This document shows, piece after piece, positions 1 to 9,159 of a stretch of DNA of 64,000 nucleotides (position 1 is its first letter; each line of letters begins with the position of its first letter). Both the position numbers and the translations under genes were made by a program. Source of the stretch: JAPORY01 sp965215385. GTDB lineage: Bacteria > Pseudomonadota > Alphaproteobacteria > Rhodobacterales > Rhodobacteraceae. Below the pieces are notes generated by a model that saw nothing but the letters and a program-made list of their open reading frames with translations, ran no database searches and was not told the origin of the DNA. The stretch is taken from the NCBI GenBank assembly GCA_965215385.1, contig OZ244059.1, positions 1 to 64,000 on the forward strand, given 5' to 3'.

Positions 1-435
1 ACACTAATCGAATGTCAGATTTCCCAGTCTGCTTTGCAGGCACGGGATATGGGTCTGCTGCGCGAAACCGATAGCATTGTCATGAATCGTGACCGTCTCC
101 TCGCCGCGGCAAAAAGCCGAGTTATTGAATTGAGCAGTGACTATCGTGTTCCTATTCCGGCGCGTGTTTTCGCTGGCGGTGATGCCCTATTTGAACAGCT
201 TATGGAGATTGCACAACGTAAGCGAGACAGTAAAGAATTCACGGCAACGGACATAGAGATATGTCGTCGCGCCGCAGAGGTGATTTCGGGAAGAGACCGG
301 CCATCGGCGACCGACTGTGACGAACTTGCCTTTATGGAATTGGAACGACGGGCGGTTCTTGCGCTCGCTAAACAAGAGTCCACGCAAGCCCGGCTTAAGC
401 ACATGCTGATCACCAACACAGTGTTGCGGAACTGA
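1..435 (+). CDS. 3-hydroxyacyl-CoA dehydrogenase, FadN-like, C-terminal part
   Basis: The frame is open from base 1 and ends with TGA at 433-435, so only the C-terminal part lies in the window. The segment with MNRDRLLAAAK, the helical stretch after it, and the C-terminal tail ERRAVLAL..TQARLKHML resemble the end of FadN-type fused enoyl-CoA hydratase/3-hydroxyacyl-CoA dehydrogenases, whose last residues commonly read ..LRN as here. Such proteins carry out the hydration and NAD-dependent oxidation steps of beta-oxidation in the cytoplasm; the catalytic domains are outside the window. The stop is 7 bp before the acyl-CoA dehydrogenase start, so the two are probably cotranscribed. The assignment is from remembered family tail sequences and is good but not certain. 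Confidence 0.75.
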   Translation, partial: TLIECQISQSALQARDMGLLRETDSIVMNRDRLLAAAKSRVIELSSDYRVPIPARVFAGGDALFEQLMEIAQRKRDSKEFTATDIEICRRAAEVISGRDRPSATDCDELAFMELERRAVLALAKQESTQARLKHMLITNTVLRN

Positions 436-442
436 GTTTGTT

Positions 443-2212
443 ATGGGCTGGCAGTATACACCTCCGGTTGAAGATGTGCTGTTTTACCTTGAGCAGTGCA
501 CCGATCTCATCGGCGAAGAAGCAACCAACCAAATCACGCATGATTTGGCTCGTGCTATTTTGACTGAAGCCGGGCGGTTTGCGGCCGATGTATTGGTTCC
601 GATAAACGGCGAATTAGATCGAATCGGTGCTCGTCAGGAGAACGGACGGGTAATTACTAGCCCGGCACATAAAGCCGCGTTCGACGCATTCGTTAAAGAT
701 GGATGGGTCGGTCTGAATCTTAGCCCGGAGTGGGGCGGACAAGGGTTGCCATCCGCCATTTATGCGGCGGCACTGGAATTCTGGCACACGGGCTCCTTGG
801 CCTTCGCTATGGGAAATTTCCTCACGGTTGCAGCCGTCGAAACCATCGCAAAACATGGCTCGAAGGAGATTAAGGAAACTTACCTCCGGCGTTTGATTTC
901 GGGCGAATTTTCGGCCACGATGGCGTTGACAGAACCTTCGGCGGGTTCGGATTTGAACACGATAAAAGTTAAAGCCATGCCGCTTAACGATGGGTCGTAT
1001 GCGGTATCAGGCAGCAAAATTTTTATCTCCTATGGTGACCATGACCTCACTGAAAATATCATTCATCTCGTACTGGCGCGCCTATCAGGGGCTGCTGACG
1101 GCTCGAAAGGTCTGTCTTTATTTCTGGTACCAAAGAAAATCCTAACAGACGAGGGACTTACAGCTAACCATGTGACCTGCGTTGGCATTGAGGAAAAGTT
1201 GGGGCTGCATGGCTCCCCCACCTGCACTCTACAATTTAGCGATGGTGGCGTGAGCAGAGGGTGGTTGATTGGAGCGTCTGATAGGGGGCTCAGGACCATG
1301 TTCACGATGATGAACACTGCGCGTATGGCCGTTGCGACGCAAGGTGTGGCCGCTTCCGAATGGGCCTATCAGCAGTCACTAGAGTTCGCTAGTGAGCGCA
1401 AACAACGACGCGGCGAGAGCCCGGTGGCCGCGACCGAGTCGGGAATCGTTGGCCATCCCGACGTTCAGAATATGCTGCTATCAATGCGAGCGTTAGCATC
1501 AGCTGGCCGGTGTATTATACTTGAATTGGCGGCAGCCATCGACCGTACTCACAGCACCGACTGCGACATTGCACCAGCACAAGCCAAAGTTGATTTACTG
1601 ACGCCGGTCGCCAAAGCTTTTTGCACCGATAGTGGCATTCAATCGGGGTCGCTTGGCATTCAAGTTCATGGCGGTATGGGCGTCATTGAACACACGGGAA
1701 TTAGTCAAGTTTGGCGCGATGCGCGGGTATCGACGATCTACGAAGGAACCAATGGTATTCAGGCCATTGATTTTGTTTGCCGCAAACTCACGATTTTATC
1801 CGCGGAATCGGTCAACAGAACCGTGGGTGAATTTGCCGACATTTCTCACCAACTTACCGGTTCTCCAAATGCTTTGATGGCTGATGCTGGTCGTCTTTTG
1901 TCCGATGCCGTTTCCGCGCTTACACGATCCCTAACGGTCGTGGCAGATTATCGTGTTTCGAGGCGCAAATTGGCCAGTCTTTCCATTGCGACCTCGGCAT
2001 TGCGTCAATTCGCTTTGGTCGCGGGCTGCGCCTATCTCGGCAAGGCAGCACTCGCTACGAAGAGCGGACTGGCACCACACCATCGGCGTTATCGAACGGA
2101 CTTATGTTTTTTCGCCCACGCATTCCTGTCGGAAGTGACGGCACTTGAGCGCGTGATTGCTCAAGGAGAGGGGATTCTGGGACAGCTAAAGGGTGATTTA
2201 AAATTGGCGTAG
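443..2212 (+). CDS. Acyl-CoA dehydrogenase, long form (DmdC-like)
   Basis: A flavoprotein of 589 residues that should oxidise an acyl-CoA to the trans-2-enoyl-CoA, passing electrons to ETF. The start MGWQYTPPVEDVLFYL and the length near 590 match the long subfamily that includes 3-methylmercaptopropionyl-CoA dehydrogenase DmdC, which has an extra C-terminal helical domain beyond the usual ~380 residues. Visible family motifs are MALTEPSAGSDL in the middle domain, GGMGVIEHTGISQ and RDARVSTIYEGTNGIQA near the base that faces substrate. It follows the FadN-like gene by 7 bp, which suggests a beta-oxidation operon. Substrate cannot be read from sequence; DmdC-like members act on varied acyl-CoAs. 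Confidence 0.9.
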   Translation: MGWQYTPPVEDVLFYLEQCTDLIGEEATNQITHDLARAILTEAGRFAADVLVPINGELDRIGARQENGRVITSPAHKAAFDAFVKDGWVGLNLSPEWGGQGLPSAIYAAALEFWHTGSLAFAMGNFLTVAAVETIAKHGSKEIKETYLRRLISGEFSATMALTEPSAGSDLNTIKVKAMPLNDGSYAVSGSKIFISYGDHDLTENIIHLVLARLSGAADGSKGLSLFLVPKKILTDEGLTANHVTCVGIEEKLGLHGSPTCTLQFSDGGVSRGWLIGASDRGLRTMFTMMNTARMAVATQGVAASEWAYQQSLEFASERKQRRGESPVAATESGIVGHPDVQNMLLSMRALASAGRCIILELAAAIDRTHSTDCDIAPAQAKVDLLTPVAKAFCTDSGIQSGSLGIQVHGGMGVIEHTGISQVWRDARVSTIYEGTNGIQAIDFVCRKLTILSAESVNRTVGEFADISHQLTGSPNALMADAGRLLSDAVSALTRSLTVVADYRVSRRKLASLSIATSALRQFALVAGCAYLGKAALATKSGLAPHHRRYRTDLCFFAHAFLSEVTALERVIAQGEGILGQLKGDLKLA

Positions 2213-2242
2213 TTCTTGGGTCCGACAGCCGGCCCGATAGGC

Positions 2243-2271
2243 GAAGAACCCTGCAAAACTGCGGGTTCTTC
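2243..2271 (+). terminator. Stem-loop after the beta-oxidation operon
   Basis: GAAGAACCC (2243-2251) pairs perfectly with GGGTTCTTC (2263-2271) around an 11-nt loop, 30 bp downstream of the acyl-CoA dehydrogenase stop. The T-rich tail is poor (TTCTTCTCAATC), so termination may be weak or Rho-assisted. It lies between the beta-oxidation genes and the transporter operon. Confidence 0.5.
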
Positions 2272-2451
2272 TCAATCAAAACCCGTCAATAGAAGAGTCG
2301 GAGAGCAACATAAATTACGAGGGGGAGGTGAGAGCTTTATTCATTATTCGATACCACAGGTGTTGGGACCCATGCGACCTTCGAAGTCGGGGGTTCAGTC
2401 CTTTTGGCACCGCAACTAAGAAATCAAACCATCTATGAGAGAGGCTAAACG

Positions 2452-3765
2452 ATGAAAAAGGGAATATTGCGCCAAGGTGCGCTGACGTTGGCTCTTGGAG
2501 CCTTTTTTGGGGCACCGATGGTCACTACTTCTGCGCTTGCAGAAGAGACTTTCAAGGTCGCTGTGGTTTCATTTTTGACGGGTCCTGCAGCCGGCCCGTT
2601 TGGTGAGCCCGGGAGGCATGGTGCCGAGTTACTTATTGATGCCATCAATGACGGCACGATGCCCGCGCCGTACGACTCAGTTGGGTTCGGCGGCGTTCAG
2701 ATTGAGGGAATTTTCGTTGATGAATCTGGCGGCAATGCCAAGCAAGTCGCGGAATATCGAAACCTTATCGAGAAGCAAAATGTTGATGCTGTTATCGGTT
2801 ACATCTCTTCAGGTTCCTGTATGGCGATTGCGCCAGTCGCGGAAGAACTGCAAACGCTTACGGTTATGTCGGTCTGCGGCACACCGAGATTATTTGAGGG
2901 AAACAATTGGCAATACACCTTCCGAACGCAGGCCCATGCCGTTGCCGACAGTGTTTCCGCAGCTTTGTACATCCGGGATCAACTCGGCGAAGTCAAGGGT
3001 TACACGGGCATTAACCAAAATTATGCATGGGGACAGGACTCGTGGAAATTTTTCGATATTGCCATGCAGAAACTGATCCCAGGATCAAGCGGATCTGACA
3101 ACCCACAGTTTCCCAAAATTTTTGCAGGACAATATGGGACCGAGATCTCAACACTTCTGCTGGAGGACGCGGACTTGGTGCATTCGAGTTTTTGGGATGG
3201 CGATATTGAAGCCTTTGTTCTGCAAGCCTCGGTGCGCGGTTTCTTTGACAAGAAGCGATTTATCTCTGTTGCCGGAGCGTCGGCGGTAGACAATCTCGGC
3301 AAGCGTTTCCCCGAAGGTACGGTCGTTGGAACGCGGGGTGAGTATGGCATTCTGGTCCGCGAACAGGAGGGCGAACTTAACGAATGGTTCGTCGACACCT
3401 ACCGAGAGCGGTACGGCGTATACCCACTCGAATCGTCTTACCAATATGCACAAACTGTACTGGCCTTGAAGGCAGCGATGGACAAAGCGGCTGCCGAGAG
3501 TGGCGGAACGCCGAGCAAGGATCAAATCATTGCGGCCATGAAGGGGCTGGAATTTCAATCTCTTGCTGGCAATGTCAGCTTAGCATTGGGTAATGGGCAC
3601 CAAGCTGTTCACCCAATTGGGTACGGAATTACAGCTTGGGACGAGGAGAGTAACGGTCCGAAATTAGTCGATATTCGGATCTACCCGACCCACTGTATTT
3701 TGCCGCCGGCCAATCAAATGTCCGAAGAGTGGCTCGAAGCCGCGATGCCGGGCGCAGATTGCTAA
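2452..3765 (+). CDS. livK: Branched-chain amino acid type ABC transporter, substrate-binding protein
   Basis: Periplasmic solute-binding protein of 437 residues that feeds the LivHMGF transporter encoded just downstream. Residues 1-30 form a clear Sec signal peptide: charged MKKGILRQG, a hydrophobic core and cleavage near SALAEE. The mature protein starts TFKVAVVSFLTGPAAGPFGEPGR, typical of the type I periplasmic fold of Liv/amide-binding proteins. A GAGAGG ribosome site precedes the ATG. Ligand is uncertain: this family also binds urea, amides, aromatic acids and short-chain acyl compounds, and the adjacent acyl-CoA catabolism genes leave a carboxylate or amino acid degradation product possible. 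Confidence 0.9.
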   Translation: MKKGILRQGALTLALGAFFGAPMVTTSALAEETFKVAVVSFLTGPAAGPFGEPGRHGAELLIDAINDGTMPAPYDSVGFGGVQIEGIFVDESGGNAKQVAEYRNLIEKQNVDAVIGYISSGSCMAIAPVAEELQTLTVMSVCGTPRLFEGNNWQYTFRTQAHAVADSVSAALYIRDQLGEVKGYTGINQNYAWGQDSWKFFDIAMQKLIPGSSGSDNPQFPKIFAGQYGTEISTLLLEDADLVHSSFWDGDIEAFVLQASVRGFFDKKRFISVAGASAVDNLGKRFPEGTVVGTRGEYGILVREQEGELNEWFVDTYRERYGVYPLESSYQYAQTVLALKAAMDKAAAESGGTPSKDQIIAAMKGLEFQSLAGNVSLALGNGHQAVHPIGYGITAWDEESNGPKLVDIRIYPTHCILPPANQMSEEWLEAAMPGADC

Positions 3766-3784
3766 GCCAGCATTTTGGGGATGA

Positions 3785-3800
3785 GGCGGCACCTGCCGCC
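3785..3800 (+). promoter_or_regulatory. GC-rich hairpin between livK and livH
   Basis: GGCGGC-ACCT-GCCGCC forms a perfect 6-bp GC stem with a tetraloop in the 61-bp gap between livK and livH, followed by a pyrimidine-rich CTCCTTCTTTTCG. Such intercistronic hairpins often act as partial terminators or 3'-end stabilisers, giving more binding protein than membrane components. Function here is inferred from position only. Confidence 0.45.
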
Positions 3801-3826
3801 CGCTCCTTCTTTTCGTAGGTTTAAAA

Positions 3827-4723
3827 ATGCAAGCGACCACGACACTTCTTATCGACGGTTTAGTCTACGCCTCGTACCTGTTCATTGTTTCAGTTGGATT
3901 AACAATAGTATTTGGAGTGATGAAAATTCTAAATATAGCCCATGGGGGATTTTATGCTTGGGGTGCCTACGCCGCAGCTTACTCCATCGGGATAGCGGCG
4001 CACTTGGGGCTTCCCGATTGGATCGGGTTTATCATGATCGGTTTGTCCTCGCTTTGCGTCGGTTTCATCTTCGGATTGCTCATCGAACGGTTGATCTTAC
4101 GCAGGCTGTATCAACACGAAGAAGTCATAGTTCTTCTCGCCACGTTTGGGCTATTTCTCGTCTTGGAAGATCTTATTCTGCTTGTTTTCGGGGTTAATCC
4201 CTATTTTGCCTATCAACCAATGGTTTATTTGGGCAGCGTTGAGATGGGCGGTATTTCCCGCGACGTCTATTCGCTATCCCTAGTGGTTCTGGCTTGTGTT
4301 GTTGCGTTCGTGTGCTGGTACACATTGAATTTGACCAAGTGGGGCAAAATTCTGGCCACGGTTATCTATGATCGTGAAATTAGTTTGGCCATTGGTATCA
4401 ATGTAACGACAATCTATGTTTGGACATTTATTTTCGGGGCAACATTAGGGGCGCTGGGTGGTGCCTATATTGCGCCCACAATATCTGTTGCTCCTGGGAT
4501 TGGTATTGATGTGATCGTATTGAGTTTTGCCGTTGTGGTCATTGGCGGCATGGGATCGATTCCAGGCGCGTTAATTGGTGCTGTCATGGTTGGCATGCTG
4601 CGAGCGTTCGCAGTGCATCAGTTCCCGGAGTTGGAACTCTTCGTTGTGTTTGCGGTCATGGCGATCGTTTTGATGATTCGTCCCGAAGGGTTGTTCGCTC
4701 CTATCAAGGCAAGAAGAATATGA
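3827..4723 (+). CDS. livH: Branched-chain amino acid type ABC transporter permease LivH
   Basis: Inner-membrane permease of 298 residues. The N-terminus (LLIDGLVYASYLFIVSVGLT) followed by VFGVMKILNIAHGGFYAWGA is the LivH hallmark. About eight hydrophobic segments are visible and the protein ends MIRPEGLFAPIK, also typical. It pairs with LivM to make the channel through which substrate from the LivK-like protein passes. Its last four bases (ATGA, 4720-4723) overlap the livM start, indicating translational coupling. Confidence 0.93.
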   Translation: MQATTTLLIDGLVYASYLFIVSVGLTIVFGVMKILNIAHGGFYAWGAYAAAYSIGIAAHLGLPDWIGFIMIGLSSLCVGFIFGLLIERLILRRLYQHEEVIVLLATFGLFLVLEDLILLVFGVNPYFAYQPMVYLGSVEMGGISRDVYSLSLVVLACVVAFVCWYTLNLTKWGKILATVIYDREISLAIGINVTTIYVWTFIFGATLGALGGAYIAPTISVAPGIGIDVIVLSFAVVVIGGMGSIPGALIGAVMVGMLRAFAVHQFPELELFVVFAVMAIVLMIRPEGLFAPIKARRI

Positions 4724-5682
4724 TCATCAAGGCGTTGTTTGCCGACCGCACGATCAGCTGGGTGATTGCAAGTTTTGCCATGCTAGCAATCGTCGGTCTC
4801 ATGGTGCCGAATTGGGTTTTGAACGGTACGATGTTCGGATTGGCTCGCGGGCTCGCGGTTCTTGGACTCCTGCTACTGTGGCGTACCGGTCTGGTTTCAT
4901 TTGGACACGCACTCTATTTTGGGCTCGGTGCTTATGCAGTCGCCTTGCTTGAGAAATATACAGGGGTGTCCGATGTGTTCGTGCGCCTCGCGGTTGCTCT
5001 GGCCGCCGCCGCCGCTGTCGGGTTCATGCTTGGTTTCGTATTGCGTAATCACCGCGGCATATTTTTTGCAATGCTCTCATTGGCCTTTTCAATGGTCCTG
5101 TACGGAGTCTTGATCAAGTCCGAAGCATTAGGCTCAACCGACGGGTTCTCGGTGTCACCGACAACCATACTTGGCTGGCAACCCGAAACAAAGTATCCGC
5201 TATTCTTAACCATTATACTTACTGGTGCCGTGGCAGCCGTTGGGATGCAAATCTACCTTCGCTCGGCTTTGGGTCATCTCACGACTGCCGTGCGCGACAA
5301 TGAGATCAGAGTCGAGTACTTGGGTTATTCGGTCGCGTGGGCTATTCACATAAAGTATGTCCTTTCAGCGGCCTTAACTGGTGCGGCGGGTGGCTTGTTC
5401 GCGATGGCTCTCGGCCAAGTCGATCCCGACTCGATGGTGAATTGGACGGTCTCGGGAGAAATGGTCTTTATTTCTATTCTCGCTGGTCCCGGAAGTGTTG
5501 CGGCGCCATTTATTGGCGCGGTTGCCTTCGAGTTCCTGCGGACTTTTGCCTTCGAACTGGCTCCCCATGCCTGGCAACTGATTGTCGGCGGAACCTTACT
5601 TGGGATCATCCTATTCCTTCCGAGAGGACTTTGGTCACTCATTGAACGTCTGCCGATGCGAAAGGATCGTGATCGTGAATAA
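4720..5682 (+). CDS. livM: Branched-chain amino acid type ABC transporter permease LivM
   Basis: Second permease subunit, 320 residues, strongly hydrophobic. Family motifs include LLWRTGLVSFGHALYFGLGAY and the cytoplasmic coupling region LTTAVRDNEIRVEYLGY, which contacts the ATPases. It ends LPRGLWSLIERLPMRK, as LivM proteins do. The start overlaps the livH stop by ATGA and the end overlaps the livG start by 8 bp, so livHMGF is one tightly coupled unit. Confidence 0.93.
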   Translation: MIIKALFADRTISWVIASFAMLAIVGLMVPNWVLNGTMFGLARGLAVLGLLLLWRTGLVSFGHALYFGLGAYAVALLEKYTGVSDVFVRLAVALAAAAAVGFMLGFVLRNHRGIFFAMLSLAFSMVLYGVLIKSEALGSTDGFSVSPTTILGWQPETKYPLFLTIILTGAVAAVGMQIYLRSALGHLTTAVRDNEIRVEYLGYSVAWAIHIKYVLSAALTGAAGGLFAMALGQVDPDSMVNWTVSGEMVFISILAGPGSVAAPFIGAVAFEFLRTFAFELAPHAWQLIVGGTLLGIILFLPRGLWSLIERLPMRKDRDRE

Positions 5683-6478
5683 CGCCCACTCAGTCCTGCG
5701 GATTCGGGATCTCAACAAATCATTTGCTGGAATTGTGGCGGCGAAAAACATCAATACCGATATCAAGCCGGGAGAAGTTGTTGGTATTATTGGTGCCAAT
5801 GGTGCTGGAAAAACCGTCTTCGTCAATATGATTACCGGTTATCTAAAACCAACCAGTGGATTGATCGAGTTTGAAGGTCGAAATATTACGGGCATTGAAC
5901 CACGAAATGCGACCCATATCGGGGTATCGCGTTCGTTTCAAATCAGCCAAGTCTTTATGTCCATGACCGTAATGGACAATTTACTCGTTGCGATTTCGCT
6001 GGCCAATCGCGGCTCGAATTCTCTGCTTTGTCCGTTGAATTCGCCCCGAACAGTGAGAGAATGCGAACGGGTGATGGAATGTTACCAACTCCTCAAATAC
6101 CGTGACCAAGTTGCTGGTACGCTTGCCCAAGGGGTGCGAAAACTGCTCGATATTGCGATGGCCGTGGTGTCGAAGCCCAGATTACTACTGCTCGACGAGC
6201 CAACGTCTGGGGTCTCTATTGATGAGAAATTCGACTTGATGGATATCGTTGTGAATGCGCTGAAGGAACAAGGAACAGCGGTACTCTTTGTCGAACATGA
6301 TATGGACATCGTGCAGCGTTATGTTGATCGGATTATGGCATTTTATCAAGGTGAGATCATTTGCGATGCTCCACCGGAGTTGGCTCTGCGAGATGCTAAG
6401 GTGATCGAATATGTTCTTGGCTCCCGGCACGGGACGGAACAGGTCGATGACAGACCAAAAGAACTAAGAAATGCTTGA
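5675..6478 (+). CDS. livG: Branched-chain amino acid type ABC transporter ATPase LivG
   Basis: Cytoplasmic ATPase of 267 residues that powers uptake with LivF. Walker A is GANGAGKTVF, Walker B is LLLLDEPTSGVS, and the H-loop is VEHDMDIV. The signature region reads LAQGVRKLLDIAMAV rather than the usual LSGGQ or LPYGQQR type, a divergent but recognisable ABC signature. The frame extends upstream to 5582, but GTG at 5675 is preferred: AAAGG at 5661-5665 is well spaced from it and homologous sequence begins here. It overlaps the end of livM by 8 bp and its own end overlaps livF by 8 bp. Confidence 0.92.
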   Translation: MNNAHSVLRIRDLNKSFAGIVAAKNINTDIKPGEVVGIIGANGAGKTVFVNMITGYLKPTSGLIEFEGRNITGIEPRNATHIGVSRSFQISQVFMSMTVMDNLLVAISLANRGSNSLLCPLNSPRTVRECERVMECYQLLKYRDQVAGTLAQGVRKLLDIAMAVVSKPRLLLLDEPTSGVSIDEKFDLMDIVVNALKEQGTAVLFVEHDMDIVQRYVDRIMAFYQGEIICDAPPELALRDAKVIEYVLGSRHGTEQVDDRPKELRNA

Positions 6479-7109
6479 AGCAAACCAACTCAGTGTCAGT
6501 ATCGGACCGGCATTGATCATTCGGGAGAGTTCGTTGTCCGTTGAACCCGGTCAAATAGTCGGATTGATTGGTGCCAATGGTGCCGGAAAAACAACCTGTC
6601 TGCGGGCAATTATGGGATTAATTGTGCCGACCTCTGGAGCGGTTATGTTTGACGGTGTGGAGATCACTAATTCCCCCGCATATGAACGAGCAAATCGGGG
6701 CATTGGATACATGCCGGAAGACAGGCGTTTGGTGCCGGCTCAAACGGCTGAGGAAAATATTGTAACGCCAGTCTGGTCGATAGACATTCCCAACTGGCAG
6801 GATCGATTAGCGTGGATCTATGGTCTTATTCCCGAAGTTGAAAGACTCAAGGACCTACCAGCCACGAGCATTTCAGGTGGCCAACAGAAATTGGTAGCGT
6901 TGGCACGGGCATTGATGCTGGGCAAAAAACTCCTACTGCTTGATGAACCGTCCGAAGGGATTGCACCTGTACTGGCGCACCGGATAATTGACATTCTGGT
7001 GAAGTTGAAATCAGAAGGAGTTTCTGTTCTTGTTGCCGAGTCAAACGCCGACGATTTTCAAGATATTCTTGATAAAGAATTTATTATGGAGCGCGGCACA
7101 ATCAGCTGA
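6471..7109 (+). CDS. livF: Branched-chain amino acid type ABC transporter ATPase LivF
   Basis: Second ATPase, 212 residues. Walker A GANGAGKTTCLRAIMG, signature SISGGQQKLVALARALM, Walker B LLLLDEPSEGIAP and an altered H-loop VAESNADD are visible; the usual histidine position reads S or N, as in many LivF proteins. The protein stops at MERGTIS, some 20-25 residues earlier than typical LivF (about 235 residues), so the extreme C-terminus is missing. That tail is not catalytic, and no matching continuation is seen in other frames. Confidence 0.9.
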   Translation: MLEANQLSVSIGPALIIRESSLSVEPGQIVGLIGANGAGKTTCLRAIMGLIVPTSGAVMFDGVEITNSPAYERANRGIGYMPEDRRLVPAQTAEENIVTPVWSIDIPNWQDRLAWIYGLIPEVERLKDLPATSISGGQQKLVALARALMLGKKLLLLDEPSEGIAPVLAHRIIDILVKLKSEGVSVLVAESNADDFQDILDKEFIMERGTIS

Positions 7110-7417
7110 GATGCATTGAGCACCTATTGGCATTGAACCGAGGACGCCTTGAAATTGTTAGCGGCACCTACAATTTATTGCCACAAGAACTACTCTTGTC
7201 GACCTGTTGTGGGACGCGTTGCCTCTATATTTCAGCGCATCTCAAGGGCTTTGCAGACAATGGACGCACGTCACCACCGCGCTATATTTTGGGCTAAGAT
7301 ACTCGGTCAAGCCAATCTTCGATTTCCGATGTTCCGCATTTTCGAACTACTCTTAAGGAATCGGACCAGCTATCAGAAGGAGACGGGGCCTGAGCTCCAA
7401 CGAGTATCTCGAAATCC
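7110..7417. other. Intergenic region without recognised gene
   Basis: Between livF and the IS630 remnant. Short open stretches exist on plus, including one of about 65 codons overlapping the livF end, but none resembles a known family and none has a clear ribosome site. No strong hairpin with a T-run was found. Confidence 0.5.
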
Positions 7418-8214
7418 TTAAATTGCTGGGTATAGTGATTTTAGTTTGATTCGCGCCTGCTCGGTTGTGAAACGCCAATCGACGGATTTTGTTGCTTCGT
7501 TCCGCCAGTTCTGCCAAGTCGTCACCTCACGGGTCATTGTCTCTCGGCCTCGGATCCGACGGGTCAGGCATTGTTTCGACAGGATCTTGCTTTCGATCTC
7601 AGCGATGTTCAACCAAGAGCCAGGTTTCGACGTATCGTGCACCTCAATTTGTCGTGCAATGCGAGACACTGCCGCTAGTTCATAACGATCATACCAAACC
7701 GAGAGTTTGTGTGTGTTGAGACGTTATCCATCACCAAGACAATCTTCTTGTTGGGAAAGTAATCATCCACCAGTGCTTGCAACAACGCGGCAAAATCCTG
7801 ACGCGTCCGCCGGTTCGTGACTTTCACCGGCCGCCAACCTTCGAACGGTGCGCACACCATGAACAGATTAGCGGTACCGTTGCGCTCGTATTCGAACTGA
7901 TAGATTGCCGGTTGACCGGGACGCACGGCCAGCGGCGTTCGCGTTTCCTTCGTCTGTTGCTTTGTGGTCTCATCCATACCAACCAGAACCGTGTCGGCGG
8001 CAAAATCCCGTTGGTAGACCGATACTGCATCCGCCATCGCAGCGACGAAGTCCGCATTGGCCTTAGGCGGCAGGCAGCAAGTCGGCTTTAGCCACGGTTT
8101 GATGCAGTTTTTTGTCGTGCACCGCACGGTTTCCTTCGAAATCGTTTCGACCACTTTGAGTTCGACTAACCGGTCGCCAAGCAATTCCAGTGTCCAAGTG
8201 GCCTAACCCGCCGG
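7418..8214 (-). pseudogene. IS630-family transposase, broken
   Basis: Two minus-strand reading frames together cover the C-terminal two thirds of an IS630-family DDE transposase. The upstream piece (7675-8184) has VLVGMDETTKQ with the first catalytic Asp, YEYERNGTANLFMV in family style, and VLVMDNVSTH with the second Asp. The downstream piece (7418-7669) has KPGSWLNIAEIE with the catalytic Glu and ends TEQARIKLKSLYPAI, the usual tail. The frame changes around 7670-7685, and part of the spacer between the Asp and Glu motifs is also lost. The N-terminal helix-turn-helix is absent upstream of about 8214, so the gene is dead. Confidence 0.85.
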
Positions 8215-8272
8215 CGGTTGTGAACCCGCCAACCTCATATGATCCTCCAACCAAAAACAGAATCTAGGGGGA

Positions 8273-8307
8273 TGTGGATAACTTTTTAGGGCGTTTTCTG
8301 TGGATAA
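8273..8307 (-). promoter_or_regulatory. Two perfect DnaA-box 9-mers in tandem
   Basis: TGTGGATAA occurs at 8273-8281 and again at 8299-8307; both read TTATCCACA, the canonical DnaA box, on the minus strand. They are in the same orientation, 26 bp apart start to start. The site sits between the IS630 and IS110 remnants with no gene of its own. It could be a relic of a replication origin, a DnaA titration site, or chance. Confidence 0.45.
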
Positions 8308-8549
8308 CTTGCCCTTGAAGTCCGCTCCTTTTTGATTGATTTTTGGGGTTGGGATCGTACCGGATGCGGTTATCGGAAGCCGGCACGAAGCCGATGGCCA
8401 TCGGCACGCTCGGGTGGCACTGAAGAACAACCTCGGATGTCATTAATCCGTTGGCTAGCAAAGCGAACCCGGCGTCCCAGCCGTCTTTCGGGGCCTGAAT
8501 GGATGCTCGGAACAAACCCGAATAATCCGTGAGGAAAGGAGCGGAAGAC

Positions 8550-9064
8550 ATGAGCAAAATAGTCGCCGGCATTGCTGTAAGCAAGCACAATCTGAACGTC
8601 CATGGGACGGACAAGACCTTGAATTCGGTAACACGCGTCAGAGCTTCCGGTCGCTGACCAAACAGTTAACCTTGAAAGGGGGCGAGACGGTGGTGTTTGA
8701 GGCGACGGGTCGGATGCATCGTGCAGCCACCCAGTCGCTATGTGACCGTGGGTTTAGGGTGGTGGTTCTCAATCCGCGGCAAGCGCGGGACTTCGCTCGG
8801 GCGACCGGGCAGTTAGCTAAGACCGACCGGGTTGATGCCCGTCTTCTCGCGGCGTTTGGTCAGGCTTTTCCGGATGTCAGTGCGACCTCGGCTGTCGCGA
8901 CCGACCAACTGCGGGATCTTCTGGTCATGCGGGTGGCACTCGTCAAGCAACGGGTCGAATTGACGAAGAGCGACAATTGGTCGAAGCCTTGCGAACCTCC
9001 CGTTAAACGTCAACGCGTTCATCACTGCAAGTTTGAGCAACGGGTCGCAACGAAAGTCGGATAG
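8550..9064 (+). pseudogene. IS110-family transposase, N-terminal part, frameshifted
   Basis: ATG at 8550 follows a GAGGAAAGGAG ribosome site and reads MSKIVAGIAVSKHNLNVHG, the IS110 (DEDD) N-terminus, then runs into a stop after about 35 codons. The same protein continues in another frame (8672-9064) with ETVVFEATGRMHRAATQS, VVVLNPRQARDFARATGQ and KTDRVDARLLAAF, which carry later DEDD residues. The first catalytic Asp, normally in GIDVSK, is Ala here. The C-terminal serine-containing domain is absent after 9064. The copy is inactive by frameshift, active-site loss and truncation. Confidence 0.85.
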
Positions 9065-9159
9065 ATCCGTGATCTGGGGACTTGCGACACGGGTGGCTCA
9101 CGCGAAGAGCAATGCAAATTTGGCCGAATCAATCAAGATCAAATCGGCGCGGCGCATCT

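Noticed and set aside
2382..2413. tRNA 3'-half-like sequence (GGGGGTTCAGTCC then TGGCACCGCA) before livK
   Set aside because: The T-loop lacks one base and no matching 5' acceptor strand, D-arm or anticodon stem can be placed upstream.
7149..7421. 90-residue plus frame after livF
   Set aside because: No family resemblance, no ribosome site and an amino acid composition like non-coding DNA.
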